A DNA stretch of 64,000 nt. It comes from Sycon ciliatum. Lineage: Eukaryota; Porifera; Calcarea; Leucosolenida; Sycettidae. Positions 19,655-32,535 of the stretch are shown here, piece by piece. Made by a program: the position numbers and the translations under genes. The number at the start of each line of letters is the position of its first letter. The stretch's first letter is position 1. The stretch covers positions 25,292,477 to 25,356,476 of the forward strand of contig NC_088655.1 in assembly GCF_964019385.1 (NCBI RefSeq). The letters are read 5' to 3'. The notes beneath the pieces are model-generated. The model was not told the DNA's origin. It was given only the letters and a program-made list of their open reading frames with translations, and ran no database searches.

Positions 19655-20715
19655 AAGGATCAGTCGGGGAAGTGAACTGCCTGAAAAGAGAAAAGAACGC
19701 CAGACCCACCAGGACTCGAACCTGGGACCCTGCTTGTCATGAGCAATGCTCTAACCACTGAGCTATGGGACCAGGCTGAACCTAGAAGGCGCTGACAAGT
19801 TTTTCACTCCAAAGGCAGCTCACAACACGTGCCACACATACTGATGGCACTTGGGTCTTTTTCCCTCCCCCAGGGGACCAACCACGGTCAGTTTCTGGAA
19901 ACTACCAGAGGTGAAAGAAAGTGATTAAATTTGGAAAGGATGGGAGAACTTCAAATTCAAAGGATCAGTCGGGGAAGTGAACTGCCTGAAAAGAGAAAAA
20001 AACGCCAGACCCACCAGGACTCGAACCTGGGACCCTGCTTGTCATGAGCAATGCTCTAACCACTGAGCTATGGGACCAGGCTGAACCTAGAAGGCGCTGA
20101 CAAGTTTTTCACTCCAAAGGCAGCTCACAACACGTGCCACACATACTGATGGCACTTGGGTCTTTTTCCCTCCCCCAGGGGACCAACCACGGTCAGTTTC
20201 TGGAAACTACCAGAGGTGAAAGAAAGTGATTAAATTTGGAAAGGATGGGAGAACTTCAAATTCAAAGGATCAGTCGGGGAAGTGAACTGCCTGAAAAGAG
20301 AAAAAAACGCCAGACCCACCAGGACTCGAACCTGGGACCCTGCTTGTCATGAGCAATGCTCTAACCACTGAGCTATGGGACCAGGCTGAACCTAGAAGGC
20401 GCTGACAAGTTTTTCACTCCAAAGGCAGCTCACAACACGTGCCACACATACTGATGGCACTTGGGTCTTTTTCCCTCCCCCAGGGGACCAACCACGGTCA
20501 GTTTCTGGAAACTACCAGAGGTGAAAGAAAGTGATTAAATTTGGAAAGGATGGGAGAACTTCAAATTCAAAGGATCAGTCGGGGAAGTGAACTGCCTGAA
20601 AAGAGAAAAAACGCCAGACCCACCAGGACTCGAACCTGGGACCCTGCTTGTCATGAGCAATGCTCTAACCACTGAGCTATGGGACCAGGCTGAACCTAGA
20701 AGGCGCTGACAAGTT
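19655..20715 (-). repeat. SINE-1 tandem array (unit 2)
   Basis: One 305-bp unit fewer than units 1 and 3. tRNA-like heads are at 19702-19772, 20007-20077, 20312-20382 and 20616-20686. Confidence 0.8.
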
Positions 20716-20721
20716 TTCTAC

Positions 20722-20895
20722 TTGTCAGCGCCTTCTAGGTTCAGCCTGGTCCCATAGCTCAGTGGTTAGAGCATTGCTCATGACAAGCAGGGTCCCAGGT
20801 TCGAGTCCTGGTGGGTCTGGCGTTTTTTTCTCTTTTCAGGCAGTTCACTTCCCCGACTGATCCTTTGAATTTGAAGTTCTCCCATCCTTTCCAAA
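20722..20895 (+). mobile_element. SINE-1 inverted copy (unit 2)
   Basis: tRNA-like head at 20748-20818 with a perfect T stem (CCAGG/CCTGG), unlike the copies in units 1 and 3, which have one T-stem change. Confidence 0.8.
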
Positions 20896-20921
20896 TTATT
20901 ATTATTATTATTATTATTATT

Positions 20922-21000
20922 TGAAACTTTGACAAGTGCCTTATTTTGACTGGATGTGTGTTTGCGTGGATACTTACGACCCAACACGTACCTTCGTTAT
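20922..21000 (+). mobile_element. PLE 3'-end remnant (unit 2)
   Basis: Copy of 7483-7562 between two ATT tracts. Confidence 0.75.
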
Positions 21001-21024
21001 TAAATTATTATTATTATTATTATT

Positions 21025-21278
21025 AGCATCGCTGGCTTCAAGCGAAGGTCCCTGGTTCGAGTCCTGGTGGTGACAGTCAATTTTTTCTTCAGACTTTTCC
21101 CGTTTGTCTCTTCCCCTCAAACCAGTTAATATTTTTTGACTTGGGGCTCCCCGCGTGCTAGTTTGTACGTGAAGTGTGGGGGGTTACAGTGAGGGCTGCG
21201 TCCCATCCGCCTGTGTGGATTCACAGGAAGTGTGAGTTACAAAGTCTGAAGAAAATGTTGAACGGCACGAAGGTTCTC
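21025..21278 (+). mobile_element. SINE-2 fragment (unit 2)
   Basis: Copy of 7587-7840. Confidence 0.65.
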
Positions 21279-21905
21279 ACATCGTACAAACTTAGTAGCA
21301 TTCTGCCATACGATTTTCTTTCCTTGGCTGTAAATCAAGGTGGGGCGCTCTCGCGAGACGGGGCGCTCTGGCGGTACTTTACGGTAGTTCCAACAAATCT
21401 ACGAAGCATTAACCTACACCCCTCCAACTTGAAAGACTCAGGTGCGGAAAGTTCCAATGAGGGGAATGGATGTGCCACGAAAATGTGCACGGGCTACGTG
21501 CCTCGGCGACAAAGAATTTCGAACGTTACGGGATGATGATGGCGAGACTAGTAACACCATTGGACAAACTGATCTAACGAGAACTCGAAAACGCAAGGCA
21601 ACTTGGGAGGCACAAAGGTATGTACAAATACGTCAACAGGGGAAGGTAAGCGAAGACAAACTGTCACAAACCGAAAGTACGTCGTGCGAAACCACTTGCT
21701 CATGTACAAAACTTGTCCATCATCGTTACATCAACATGGAGTTTAGTGATTAATTCGGGGTGTCCATACCAACTTTAGCATTACTGCACTGTGTAGGATA
21801 AAGTCATCCAAAATCACCAAAAAATGGGAGCTAACCAGAGCCATACATGATCGTTTTTGTATGAATGGAATGCTGTACTCGATCTGATGTGCTGTCATTG
21901 TGCAG

Positions 21906-22264
21906 AACACCCTTGTCAGGGAGACGTGAAACTCTATTACCTGGCTAATTCTCCCTCGTCAGAAGGTCGCACTATGAAGGAGGCTCAGGATGCATGTCAG
22001 GAGAGGGCAACTGACGTGCCAGGACCGCTACTTAAGCCCTGCATGCAAGAGTTCCTCCAACTCATCGTTGTTGATAAAGCTCAGTGCGAACAGCCCGATT
22101 CTTCCCCTTACGAATACGCCACGTGCGTGATCAAGGCGTTCAGAAGTGGAATTGCCTGGTTTGGATTCACCCGTTCCGGATACGACCAGACGGCCCTTGC
22201 CACAGATGGGGTATCATACCCTACTGACACGCTGCTTCCAAAAACCATCTGTACATCAGGCTGA
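21906..22264 (+). CDS. C-type-lectin-like terminal exon (unit 2)
   Basis: Same acceptor, phase and stop as 8468-8826; no disabling change. The AATAAA-bearing hairpin arm downstream is deleted in this unit, so a different polyadenylation signal would be needed. Confidence 0.45.
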
Positions 22265-22582
22265 GTGGAAACCGCGATTGTTTGCATGGAGTTCCGCATG
22301 TAGTTCACGGAACTCAGTCCACCACATCCGCATGTTTTCCTTTGTGCACTAATGTTAAGTCAATATGCTGCTTACTAGTACATAAATTCTCTTTGCTAAT
22401 TATACGTACAGCTGTTGTCGGTTGCTAATGAAGCTGATGTTGTATTGCAATCTTACCTGATCATACCTGATCAACTCACATTGAACAGGCGATGAGATCG
22501 CTCACTGACCTACATTGTATGTATCTATTATTGCAATAATAATGAACGAATCCGAGGTCTTTTATGAGGTCTGGTACTCCGC

Positions 22583-23629
22583 TTAGTTGATTATTGTTAT
22601 TGCCGCTCCGGTGTCTATCTCAAACACAACAGGATTGCCAGCAAGACTCACACTCCACCTATAAGGATCCACGTTGGAACGCACATGACCCGAGCAACTG
22701 GTGTGGTGCAGCTCAACGCTGTATTCCGCCGTCTGGTCAGGTGATGCGAACTCAGAGGCTCTCTGCTCAGAAAACTGACGCACAGCCTTCGTCCGGCATA
22801 CCTTTGCGAAATGATTCGACCTGCTGCAGGACTTGCACGTCTTGCCCCATGCTGGGCAATCCGAGCGGTTGTCGTGCCATTTCCCCCCGCATCCGCTACA
22901 TTTGCGAACGGTCTTACTGGAAGGACTGGGCTGGTCACGACTTGATGGGTGTCGCCTCTCCACCTTATTGACTTGGGGATGTTCAGGCTTGCTGAAGCTG
23001 CTGGCCCCGGCCATGGCTGCCACAGACGACATTGTGACTTCCACTGACTGTGCATAAGTAAGGAGGTCTGCCAATGACATGCTGCTCTCCCTGAAAGCCT
23101 TTTCACGTACCTTCGACGACACACAGTGCTGTACGACCTGAGACTTTAGCTCTGTGTCCATATCTGCAAACTGACAGTGCTTGCCCAAACGCCTAAGACG
23201 AGTTACGTAGCTATCAAGGGTCTCCGACTGAGATTGTTTCTCACGGCGGAACAAGGAGATCTCGTATTCCCTATTGCGCTTCGGACTGAAGTGAGCCGTC
23301 AGAGCATCCTTCAAGTCGTCGTAACTTGTAATACTACTGCTGTCAAAGGTGAGGTAGACATCAAACACCTCCTCACCGCCACCGTGCAAGAGCTGGGCTC
23401 TCTGCCGCTGGTCTTCCGTGATGTTTGCAGCAATCAAATAATTATCGAAACAAGCCAGCCATTTCTCCCAACGAGGGCCAACTGACTCAGGCGGTTCCAG
23501 ATCAAACGGGTTCAATGATTTTACTGTGCTCATCATGGCAGCTGAATCAAGAACTTCGTCGCCAAATATTATGATCACACCAGAGCAGTTCAGGACAAGG
23601 AAAAAGGGAACTGTTGACTTTAACATCAA
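22583..23629 (-). CDS. Retroelement Gag with protease start (unit 2)
   Basis: 348 residues, uninterrupted. It differs from unit 1 by a handful of substitutions (for example WLARFD to WLACFD). Confidence 0.7.
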   Translation of the reverse strand: MMLKSTVPFFLVLNCSGVIIIFGDEVLDSAAMMSTVKSLNPFDLEPPESVGPRWEKWLACFDNYLIAANITEDQRQRAQLLHGGGEEVFDVYLTFDSSSITSYDDLKDALTAHFSPKRNREYEISLFRREKQSQSETLDSYVTRLRRLGKHCQFADMDTELKSQVVQHCVSSKVREKAFRESSMSLADLLTYAQSVEVTMSSVAAMAGASSFSKPEHPQVNKVERRHPSSRDQPSPSSKTVRKCSGCGGKWHDNRSDCPAWGKTCKSCSRSNHFAKVCRTKAVRQFSEQRASEFASPDQTAEYSVELHHTSCSGHVRSNVDPYRWSVSLAGNPVVFEIDTGAAITIIN

Positions 23630-24394
23630 AGCTAGAACGCCGAACTAGAACGACAGGGAAGCTCAGCAGCACAACGGAAATGCATGCGCGGCTGATACAA
23701 ACTTAGAGTAGAGGAGTAGAAAGATAATGATCTATCACTTGAGGTAGCTCACTAGTAAGGATATCACACAATGTATGTGATGACATGCGCTAGCCAAACG
23801 TGCCTGCCGGTGAGCTGTGTACCTTGTAAAAATACCCCAAAAAACAGCTTTGTGAAGAAGCATTGAACAGAATGCTTTTGAAAAAGGCGCAACTTTCCTC
23901 AAGAGCCCTATACTTGCTCAAGTGGAGTCGGTTAACGTATGCACACAAATGGTGTTGCTATATATGGCCTCAGTGTAGCGACTTGTCTTTACGATCTTCC
24001 TATAACCTACGTTTTAAAAGTCGATATCCAGGAGGACTGAGGAGCTGGGGAGCTCAAAATCCCATTTTAGAGTAAAATTCTGAGATGGTTTCCCTTCATA
24101 GGGGCACTAAAACAAGAAATTGTTCTTTGCTGCCATACTGTACAAGTACAAATTTGCGTTCACGAAATCGTTCGTTATATCACTCCACCAGGAGATTTAT
24201 TACGTACTAAATTCCGTTTTTGGTCGAGGTCTGTCACCCCGAACGTTCAGAAAAAAACCCCGAACGTTCAGAAAAAAACTTCAGTTTGGCACAAACTTTA
24301 GTGACTTCATGTCCCCTAATGAATATAGCGAAAGATAATTCCAAACGAAATTTTGTACTTATCCAGTAGTCAATAGGTCAGTTAAATCATGGTA

Positions 24395-24911
24395 GTACAT
24401 TCAGATGTCTCTTAGTCCGGGCACCTTGGGACCGGGCACTGCCCGTATCTCAGATTTGCCCGTATCTCAGATTTGCCCGTATCTCAGATTGCCCGTATCT
24501 CAGATTTGCCCGTATCTCAGATTTGCCCGTATCTCAGATTTGCCCGTATCTCAGATTTGCCCGTATCTCAGATTTGCCCGTATCTCAGATTTGCCCGTAT
24601 CTCAGATTTGCCCTGTATCTCAGGATTACTCATCTACCATGTACTGTATCATAATAATAATTATTATTATTATCATTTATTAGAAATTTATTTGGCAGGC
24701 AATTGCACATGTTCAGGTTACAGGAAGAATCCATTGATAAAAATGTGTGGATTTCACAGGTTGGTAGTGACAAAAAAAGCACTTGCGCATACAAAAAGTT
24801 CAAATCCCCCAATTTCCAAGCTTTTTTGCCATAGGAACTCGAGCTGAAGGTGCCCGGTAGAGAGACGTGCCCGTATCTGGAGGCGTCCGGATAAGAGACA
24901 TTCGGGTGTAC
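24395..24911. mobile_element. TIR element with minisatellite (unit 2)
   Basis: Copy of 10953-11470 with small indels; TA at both ends. Confidence 0.6.
24442..24623. repeat. 17-bp minisatellite (unit 2)
   Basis: Same repeat as at 10999, with one 16-bp unit near 24490 and a CCCTG variant at the end. Confidence 0.95.
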
Positions 24912-25311
24912 TAGGTTCTTCATTTGACCAGGCGAGAGTCTTTTCAGGAGTACTGTGAAAGCCATTATTCTAACCAGGCGCATATATAACGATTTCCCAA
25001 AATCGACTAGTTCACGTGTACCAAAGGTAACGATTTTCACTCATTCTCAACGCTCAATAGGACAGTATATGTATCGATTTCTGTATAACGATGTCTATTT
25101 ACACGACAGATTTCTCCTCGTTAACTCGTTAGAGTTAGCACTTCGTCATATATATGGCTTTTACAGTAACATTTCCTGCTATCGTGGAGTGTGGCAGGTG
25201 AACTGTTCATGCAGTCGTCGGCAAGCGTCATGTGGTCCCGTCTCGTCAAATACAAACAAATCTACAACTGCTAAAACGAGAAATTCTGATGAACACATGT
25301 GGTTGACTTAC

Positions 25312-25632
25312 TCAGATTGAAAGCACATGCCACAGTGTGCATTTGTCGTGCGACATGCCACTTCGCTCTCTACTTGCTGTCATGCAAAGTGTAGCTGGGT
25401 GATGCCACATTGAGTGGTTGTTCATCATATTTCTCTACCCATGGCTTGTTTCCCTTGGCTGGAGAACCTCCCCTCATTGTAGTCAAAGCGTGATTTAGGC
25501 AGTCGACCTCATCACCTCCAGCGGGTAACCGTCCGCCTAGGCGCCTGCACTGCTCCTTCGCCTGTGACAAAGTTGCCGTATTGGCATACACAGCAATGTG
25601 AGCTCTGCTTTTCTCACACATGTAGCTACTCT
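25312..25632 (-). pseudogene. C-type-lectin-like exon B with nonsense mutation (unit 2)
   Basis: Same splice sites as 11871-12191, but a GAG codon is TAG here (25372-25370), truncating the domain about 20 residues before the exon end and removing the last Cys. This copy of the lectin gene is probably inactive; it also has a LINE in its upstream neighbourhood. Confidence 0.6.
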
Positions 25633-25985
25633 CTATGCACAGAAAACAGCCCGTACACATATACACATACAGACACATTTGAGCGAGAAGGAGGGAGATA
25701 TGTACTTCCTCCAGAAACAAAAACTTTGTTACTTTCTTGCACTAAATTCCCATGCACAGAAAAGAGCAAGTGCACATAAACACGTACAGACAGATTTGAG
25801 CGAGAAGGAGGCAGATATGTGGATAAAGCATTGGGTGTGTAGGCACGCATATGTATAACAATTACATTATCCTAGTTCCGTTGTGCGAGCGTGGATTTAT
25901 TTAAAAAAAACAGTGAAGAGAACCGCTCAGGCCCACACGTGCACGCAAACACATACACGCACATGCCTATGCACACATACCCGCG

Positions 25986-25987
<2 letters not shown>

Positions 25988-26024
<37 letters not shown>
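25988..26024 (-). other. LINE poly(A) tail
   Basis: Uninterrupted run of 37 T on the plus strand. Confidence 0.95.
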
Positions 26025-26027
<3 letters not shown>

Positions 26028-26214
26028 AAGGCCACAGCTTCCAATCATGACATGCAAAGCAGCGGTGCAGCATCGCAGGCATGAATCGTGGACGTGGTGA
26101 CGGGGTCTGATGTGCTCCACCGACCTAGGGTCTCGGCTTCACTGCACAGCAAACGCGTCGAAAGAAAACGGGGGCTAATAATTATCGGGAGATGGGGGGG
26201 GGGGAGAAGAAGAG

Positions 26215-26946
<732 letters not shown>

Positions 26947-27112
26947 GAGCTGGGAGATAGAAGAGCACAGTGCTCTTGGTGATGGGGGCTGCGAAGGATA
27001 GCAGGTTCTGGGATATGTGCATGAGAATCAGAATATTGGTGATGATGGCAGCAGGGTTATAAGGTAAGCAGCTGAACACTCATAAGAACAGGGAAAGCGT
27101 TGGCGAGCAGAT

Positions 27113-30034
27113 TCAAAGTGCATCAGTAGCAGAGAGCCAGTCCTGAGCAAGAAGGTGACGGTACACCTTTTTCTTAAAGCTTTGCATGTGGGGCTGGGCG
27201 GGTGGGTGGTGGAACAGGTCTGGTGGCAGGGCATTCCATGTTGCAACGGTGCAAGCAGGGAATCCTTGGAGACAGCTATTCCGGGTGTTGGCAGGCAGGC
27301 CAGTTGTCATCTGGTATGGATGGGAATCCTGCAGCTGGAGAGACTGACGGGTAGGTCTTGTCTCGGGGGCACGGTGAGTGGCTGGTTTAGGCAGCATCTG
27401 CTTCAGAGGGCTGGACGCATCTAGATAGCAGAGCTTGTAGGTATAGGCAAGTGCAGCTACCAGGCGACGGAGTGCCAGGCTAGGGAGCCAGGTACCTGCT
27501 CCGATGATGTGGAGGGCCCTTCGCTGGATCTGGTCCAGCTTCTTAAGATGGGACGAGGGTGAGCCCATCCACACTAAGGGGCAATACTCGAGTGTGGGTC
27601 GCACAAAGCCGTTGTAGACGCGTTGGCGGCTCTCGGCGTCCAGAATGGGAGACGCTCGCTTCAGGAAGCCAATCCGCTGGTTAGCACGGGAAGCTAGGGA
27701 GCGGAGGTGGAAGGAGTAGCTCAGGGTGTCGTCAAAGGTGACTCCCAGGAGTTTCAGCCGACTCTCTTCACTGACCGGTGTGCCGTCAAATGTTGCTCGA
27801 GGGAGCTCCCAGGGCTGGCGATGGTGGCCTATAGACATAGCCTGCGTCTTGGAGGGCTCAAATTTGATCCTCCACTTATGTCCCCAACGGGAAAACGCAT
27901 CAATGCCCTGCTGGAGGAGCTCGGAGCCACAGTCAATGTCAGCTCTTGATGTGAGGCAGTGGAAGAGAGTGGTGTCGTCAGCGTAGGCTGCTAGCTCCAT
28001 ACCTGGTGGGAGGTGGTCCTCGCCATCATTGGTGTAGAGGATGAACAGGGTGGGACCAAGGATACTGCCCTGCGGCACGCCAGCTTTGGTCGGGTACGGA
28101 CTGGAAAGTTCACCTCCAACTGCAACCCTCAAGTGACGATCAGTCAGGTAATCCCTCAGCCAAGCGAGAAGTGGACCAGTTACACCATAGCATTGTGCCT
28201 TGTGCAAAACGCCTACATGAGAGACGCGGTCGAATGCGCCAGCCACATCAACTGCAATGACTCGAACCACACCACCTCTGGCTGCAACGCGACTCCATTG
28301 GTAGTTGAGTAGCGTGAGTATGTCCTGGGTGCCGAGTTGGCTGCGGAAGCCATACTGACTTTTCGATAGGATGTTGTGTGCCTCCAGGAACTGTCGGATT
28401 GAGTGGTTAATAATGGCCTCCATGACTTTCGACAGAATAGAGAGGAGGGAGATCGGGCGGTAGTTCTTAACATCAGACTTGGATTTTTTCTTGTGCACCG
28501 GCACAACCATTGCCGTCTTCCACATTGTAGGTTGCCGACCTTGGTGGAAGGCCTGCGAAAAGAGCCGCGACACGGGTGCAGCCAGCTCTTTGCTGCATTG
28601 CCGGAGTACACGCCCGGGGATGCCGTCTGGACCCGTGGCTTTGGCGGGGTGGAGTTGCCTCAGCTTCCGCTCAACCGTGTTTGGCCGAAAGTGGACATTG
28701 CGGAGTTGAGCTTGAGATCGGGGGCGGACTGGAGGGAGGCTGTTGGCTTGCAAGTCGTTGTCACCAAGACTGCACTTTGCGGAGAAATACTGCCCGAATG
28801 CTTCGGCCTTTTCGCTGCAGGTGGTGTGCTCAGTTCCGTTCGACGCACGCAGAACAGGTATGTCTGCAGAGCGGTGTCCTTGCCCACCTGCTCGCTTGAC
28901 GGTTGTCCACCATTGTCGGCTGGAAAGGGCACCTTCTCTTATCTTTCGGCGGATACTGGTAGTGTGCGCTTGCTTGGCTCTGTGCAGACAGTTTGTTGCT
29001 TCACCTGTTGCCATAGAGTAGGCCAGCCGCAGGTGTGCATTGTTGGGCGAAGATCGGTGACGTCGCCAGGCCCGTTGCTTCCTGTCAACAGCTTCCTGGC
29101 ACTCAGGTGACCACCAGGCTGGGTCTCCCTGGCGTAGCTTCAGGGTTTTGGATGGAATGAACATCTGCATGCCCTCTTTGATCTTCTGTGTGAGTTTCAC
29201 ACAAGATACGTCAATGCTGTTGTCATCAGTCAACACCCAGTTTGTGGACCGAAAGAAAGCCCGTAGCCGAGGCCAGTCAGCATGCTGGTAGCGCCACACG
29301 GTTCGCTTACTGGGACGGTCACAGGAGGGGGCAACTTCAAAGTCAGTTATCACAATTGCGTGGTCAGATTTCCCTAGAGGTGGATGGAGAGTTGAGATGA
29401 CGCTTCCAGGGATATCTGACATTATGAGGTCGAGGATATTATTGCCACGTGTTGGCTCATGGACATGCTGATCGAGGCAATGGTGGTAACACAGATCTTC
29501 AGCAGCTTCACCAGCAGGGGAAGTTCTACTGCTGCCTAGCCATTCCCGGTTGTGAACATTTAGGTCACCTGCAACGATGATATTCTGGCAGCATTGCCTA
29601 GCATCATCTATGCCAGAGCTGATGCTGTTTAGGGCAGAGATGTCCCCATCAGCGGATGAACCTGAGCGATACACAGCACATACTCCAATGGATGGGCCAG
29701 CTGCTGTCTTGAGGCGAACCCACAGGATTTCATTTCCACCAGTATCAATACATTCTAGTTCTGTGAAAGCCAGGTCGGCCCGAATCCAGATAGCAACACC
29801 GCCCCCCTGGGCCGTACGGTCCCTTCGAACTGGTGGGAAGTATCCAGGGAATGTGAGGTCAGCAGGCGTGGCCTTGTCCTCCGTGACTTTTGTCTCCGTG
29901 ACGATGACAATGTCAGGGTGGTGGGCATTGAGAGAAGCTTGGAACTCCCCAAGTTTTGACAAGATACCGAAAGCATTTGTCAGCATGAGGCGGAGCATTC
30001 TAGGTGGTTGCCGTGCACGTGTTGGAGCCATCAT
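27113..30034 (-). CDS. LINE ORF2: APE endonuclease and reverse transcriptase
   Basis: 973 residues without interruption. Residues ~1-230 are an APE-type endonuclease (TETKV with the catalytic Glu, GDLNVHNREW, and LGKSDHAIV near its end). The RT follows with ATGPDGIPG, NYRPISLLSILSKVMEAII, VDVAGAFDRVSH carrying the first catalytic Asp, AGVPQGSILGPTLF and the YADD box (AAYADDTTLF). The C-terminal region has the LGVTFD and EYCPLVW motifs usual in this group. Endonuclease and RT together perform target-primed reverse transcription. Domain order and motifs fit the CR1/Jockey group. No ORF1 was found upstream, so a separate ORF1 may have been lost or may not exist. Potentially active. Confidence 0.9.
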   Translation of the reverse strand: MMAPTRARQPPRMLRLMLTNAFGILSKLGEFQASLNAHHPDIVIVTETKVTEDKATPADLTFPGYFPPVRRDRTAQGGGVAIWIRADLAFTELECIDTGGNEILWVRLKTAAGPSIGVCAVYRSGSSADGDISALNSISSGIDDARQCCQNIIVAGDLNVHNREWLGSSRTSPAGEAAEDLCYHHCLDQHVHEPTRGNNILDLIMSDIPGSVISTLHPPLGKSDHAIVITDFEVAPSCDRPSKRTVWRYQHADWPRLRAFFRSTNWVLTDDNSIDVSCVKLTQKIKEGMQMFIPSKTLKLRQGDPAWWSPECQEAVDRKQRAWRRHRSSPNNAHLRLAYSMATGEATNCLHRAKQAHTTSIRRKIREGALSSRQWWTTVKRAGGQGHRSADIPVLRASNGTEHTTCSEKAEAFGQYFSAKCSLGDNDLQANSLPPVRPRSQAQLRNVHFRPNTVERKLRQLHPAKATGPDGIPGRVLRQCSKELAAPVSRLFSQAFHQGRQPTMWKTAMVVPVHKKKSKSDVKNYRPISLLSILSKVMEAIINHSIRQFLEAHNILSKSQYGFRSQLGTQDILTLLNYQWSRVAARGGVVRVIAVDVAGAFDRVSHVGVLHKAQCYGVTGPLLAWLRDYLTDRHLRVAVGGELSSPYPTKAGVPQGSILGPTLFILYTNDGEDHLPPGMELAAYADDTTLFHCLTSRADIDCGSELLQQGIDAFSRWGHKWRIKFEPSKTQAMSIGHHRQPWELPRATFDGTPVSEESRLKLLGVTFDDTLSYSFHLRSLASRANQRIGFLKRASPILDAESRQRVYNGFVRPTLEYCPLVWMGSPSSHLKKLDQIQRRALHIIGAGTWLPSLALRRLVAALAYTYKLCYLDASSPLKQMLPKPATHRAPETRPTRQSLQLQDSHPYQMTTGLPANTRNSCLQGFPACTVATWNALPPDLFHHPPAQPHMQSFKKKVYRHLLAQDWLSATDAL

Positions 30035-30172
30035 TGTGAGGATTGGTTATCCTGCCGGGGTGGCTGCGCACCAGGCTGGGCAGAACGCTTCGCATCGTGC
30101 GACAGCGAATCAGGTGACCGCTCGGCAGAAGAACGTTTGTGGCTGCAGAAGAACGTTTGTGGCATGCATGCT

Positions 30173-30177
<5 letters not shown>

Positions 30178-30214
<37 letters not shown>
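30178..30214. repeat. (CA)n microsatellite (unit 2)
   Basis: Immediately right of the LINE. Further CA runs are at about 30887-30950 and 31012-31050. Confidence 0.9.
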
Positions 30215-30219
<5 letters not shown>

Positions 30220-30326
30220 ACATCAGAATAAACAATAACAAAACAGCAAGGAGAGTAGGGGGTGCAAAGCAAGCCTGTGCTGGTGAGGCAAGCGAACAAC
30301 ACTGACCTATGGTTAAAGTAGCTTAC

Positions 30327-30596
30327 CCGATTCAAGTTCACACACAACCTTGTGCTTGGGTGCTGGGTCAGATGTTAGATCATAAAGTTTTTCGTCACTC
30401 GCATACTGTAAATGGCCGTGTTGGCTGGCCAACCAGGCAAAGCTGCCCCTGGGACGCAGGAAGTCCTGCACGCACGAGGTCTTAGATGCGATCTTTGCAT
30501 TGAACGTCTTGCAATGTAAGGTTGCTTTGGCAAATGTCATATCCACGGGGAAATACTTGATGATAGTCGATGGGTGGTAGGGACATCTGATTCCGG
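30327..30596 (-). CDS. C-type-lectin-like exon A (unit 2)
   Basis: Same donor and acceptor as 12713-12982, uninterrupted, with one W-to-S type change region (LASQHG for LATQHG). It is separated from the damaged exon B by the LINE. Confidence 0.55.
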
Positions 30597-30883
30597 CTGT
30601 CCAGTTTGAAAAAGAGCACGCACACGCACACGCACGCACGCACACCTGCCCTGTCCTGTCCTGTAGAGCCACTGCCACAGGGGTCACGTGGGCCCCGGAG
30701 GGGCATCAGAGAGGAAGATGGAGCACGCAGCCTGATGACGCCGTAGATGGTGGGGCAAACGGAACCGGCGAGAACACACGCATACATGGCTGAACGAATT
30801 ACGCTGCTGGGCAGTCGGGCGCGGGCCAGTCCTCGAGCACCGGTGACGACCGCGGCCTTGCACAGACCGAAAGCAGCGGGCAC

Positions 30884-30951
<68 letters not shown>

Positions 30952-31566
30952 GCATGCCTCAGACCTTAGACATGCCCATCGCGGAAGCAATGATAGCGAA
31001 CAGCTATGACACACACACAAGCACACACACACACATACACACACACACGCACATCCATGTTGAATACCTACGGTAGAATATTTTTCGGAAATCAGCTTTA
31101 TTGTTTTACCAACAAACAAGTCGAGGTCAATATCCTATTTATCACGATTCGGTCCTTCGGCCCTTTCTATTTTCTATAAATTTTCATGATTGCCATATCC
31201 CCTAAATTTGATTCTTGGGAGCTATTATAGCCATTTTAGTATAGCTTTGTACCATAGTGTACACAGGATGTTGCATAATTTAGGTTCAAGACTGTAAGAA
31301 CAACATAGTTCAGCATCTGCGGCACAGTGGCTGGGTGGTATATGCGGTTGCTTAAGATAGATACTTTTGTGGGTTCGAATTCTGCTTGTTCTCTTCCTTT
31401 GTCTTCTTTCTTTCAAATTTTCTTGCTGAAGTGGAGAGAAATTTTTTAAGTCCCTACAAAGTCGAAGGATTTCAATGCCTGAGTGGTCGATATAAACAGT
31501 CGATACAAGCGGTCGATATTACGGCAATATGGGTAATATAGGACCAGCCAAGGATCACACGAATTA

Positions 31567-31668
31567 AGGTCGATTCATACGTCATTTCGAGTACCGGAAA
31601 AGCGTTGCAAATAAAGTTGATCTGAGCTCAACTATTTCCTGTACGCGAAATGAAGTATGAATCGGCCT
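31567..31668. mobile_element. Mini-MITE (unit 2/3 border)
   Basis: Copy of 13963-14064. Confidence 0.65.
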
Positions 31669-31670
31669 TA

Positions 31671-32533
31671 AAGGGGAAGTTAAGGCAAAAATTAAAATTT
31701 CACCAGTTGTAGTCTTCGGGGTGCTGAGTCGAATGGTCTTGGTCCGAGAAAGCTGAGACCTTCCGTTCCTACTTGAATCCCAATCGAACTCGCGCACTTC
31801 CACCGAAACTGGGTGACTGCGCCCTACTAGATGGGGATTTGTATGCAAAATGTCACTAAAAGCGCCATTTCGTTCTTATAAAAGCACGCATGACCACGAT
31901 TGGCCCATATGTTGTAGTCTTTTGGACGCTGAGTCGACTGGTTTTGGTCCGAAAAGGCTGCGATGCAGCGTTCCTCCTTTATTCCCAATTGAACATGGTT
32001 GAACAAGCGGTCACGTGCTCCTGGGTGCCCAAATCACCTGGTCACCACGCTAGCGGGCGACAACTTTCACACCAAGATTCAACTCGAGTTCAACTCGAGT
32101 GACAGGACTGCAGTCAAAAAAGGTCAAACAGGCTAGTAAGTTGTACCCTGCAGGCACGGTGACCAGGTGACTGGTGTACGCAGGAGCACGTGACCACTTG
32201 TTCGACCATGTTCGATTGGGAATAAAGGAGGAACGCTGCATCGCAGCCTTTTCGGACCAAAACCAGTCGACTCAGCATCCAAAAGACTACAACATATGGG
32301 CCAATCGCGGTCATCCGTGCTTTTATAAGAACGAAAGGGCGCTTTTAGTGACATTTTGCATACAAATCCCCATCTAGCAGGGCGCAGTCACCCAGTTTCG
32401 GTGGAAGTGCGCGAGTTCGATTGGGATTCAAGTAGGAAGGGAGCGTCTCAGCTTCCTCGGACCAAGACCATTCGACTCAGCACCCCGAAGACTACAACTG
32501 GTGAAATTTTAATTTTTGCCTTAACTTCCCCTT
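31671..32533. mobile_element. Foldback element (unit 2/3 border)
   Basis: Copy of 14067-14929. Confidence 0.75.
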
Positions 32534-32535
32534 TA

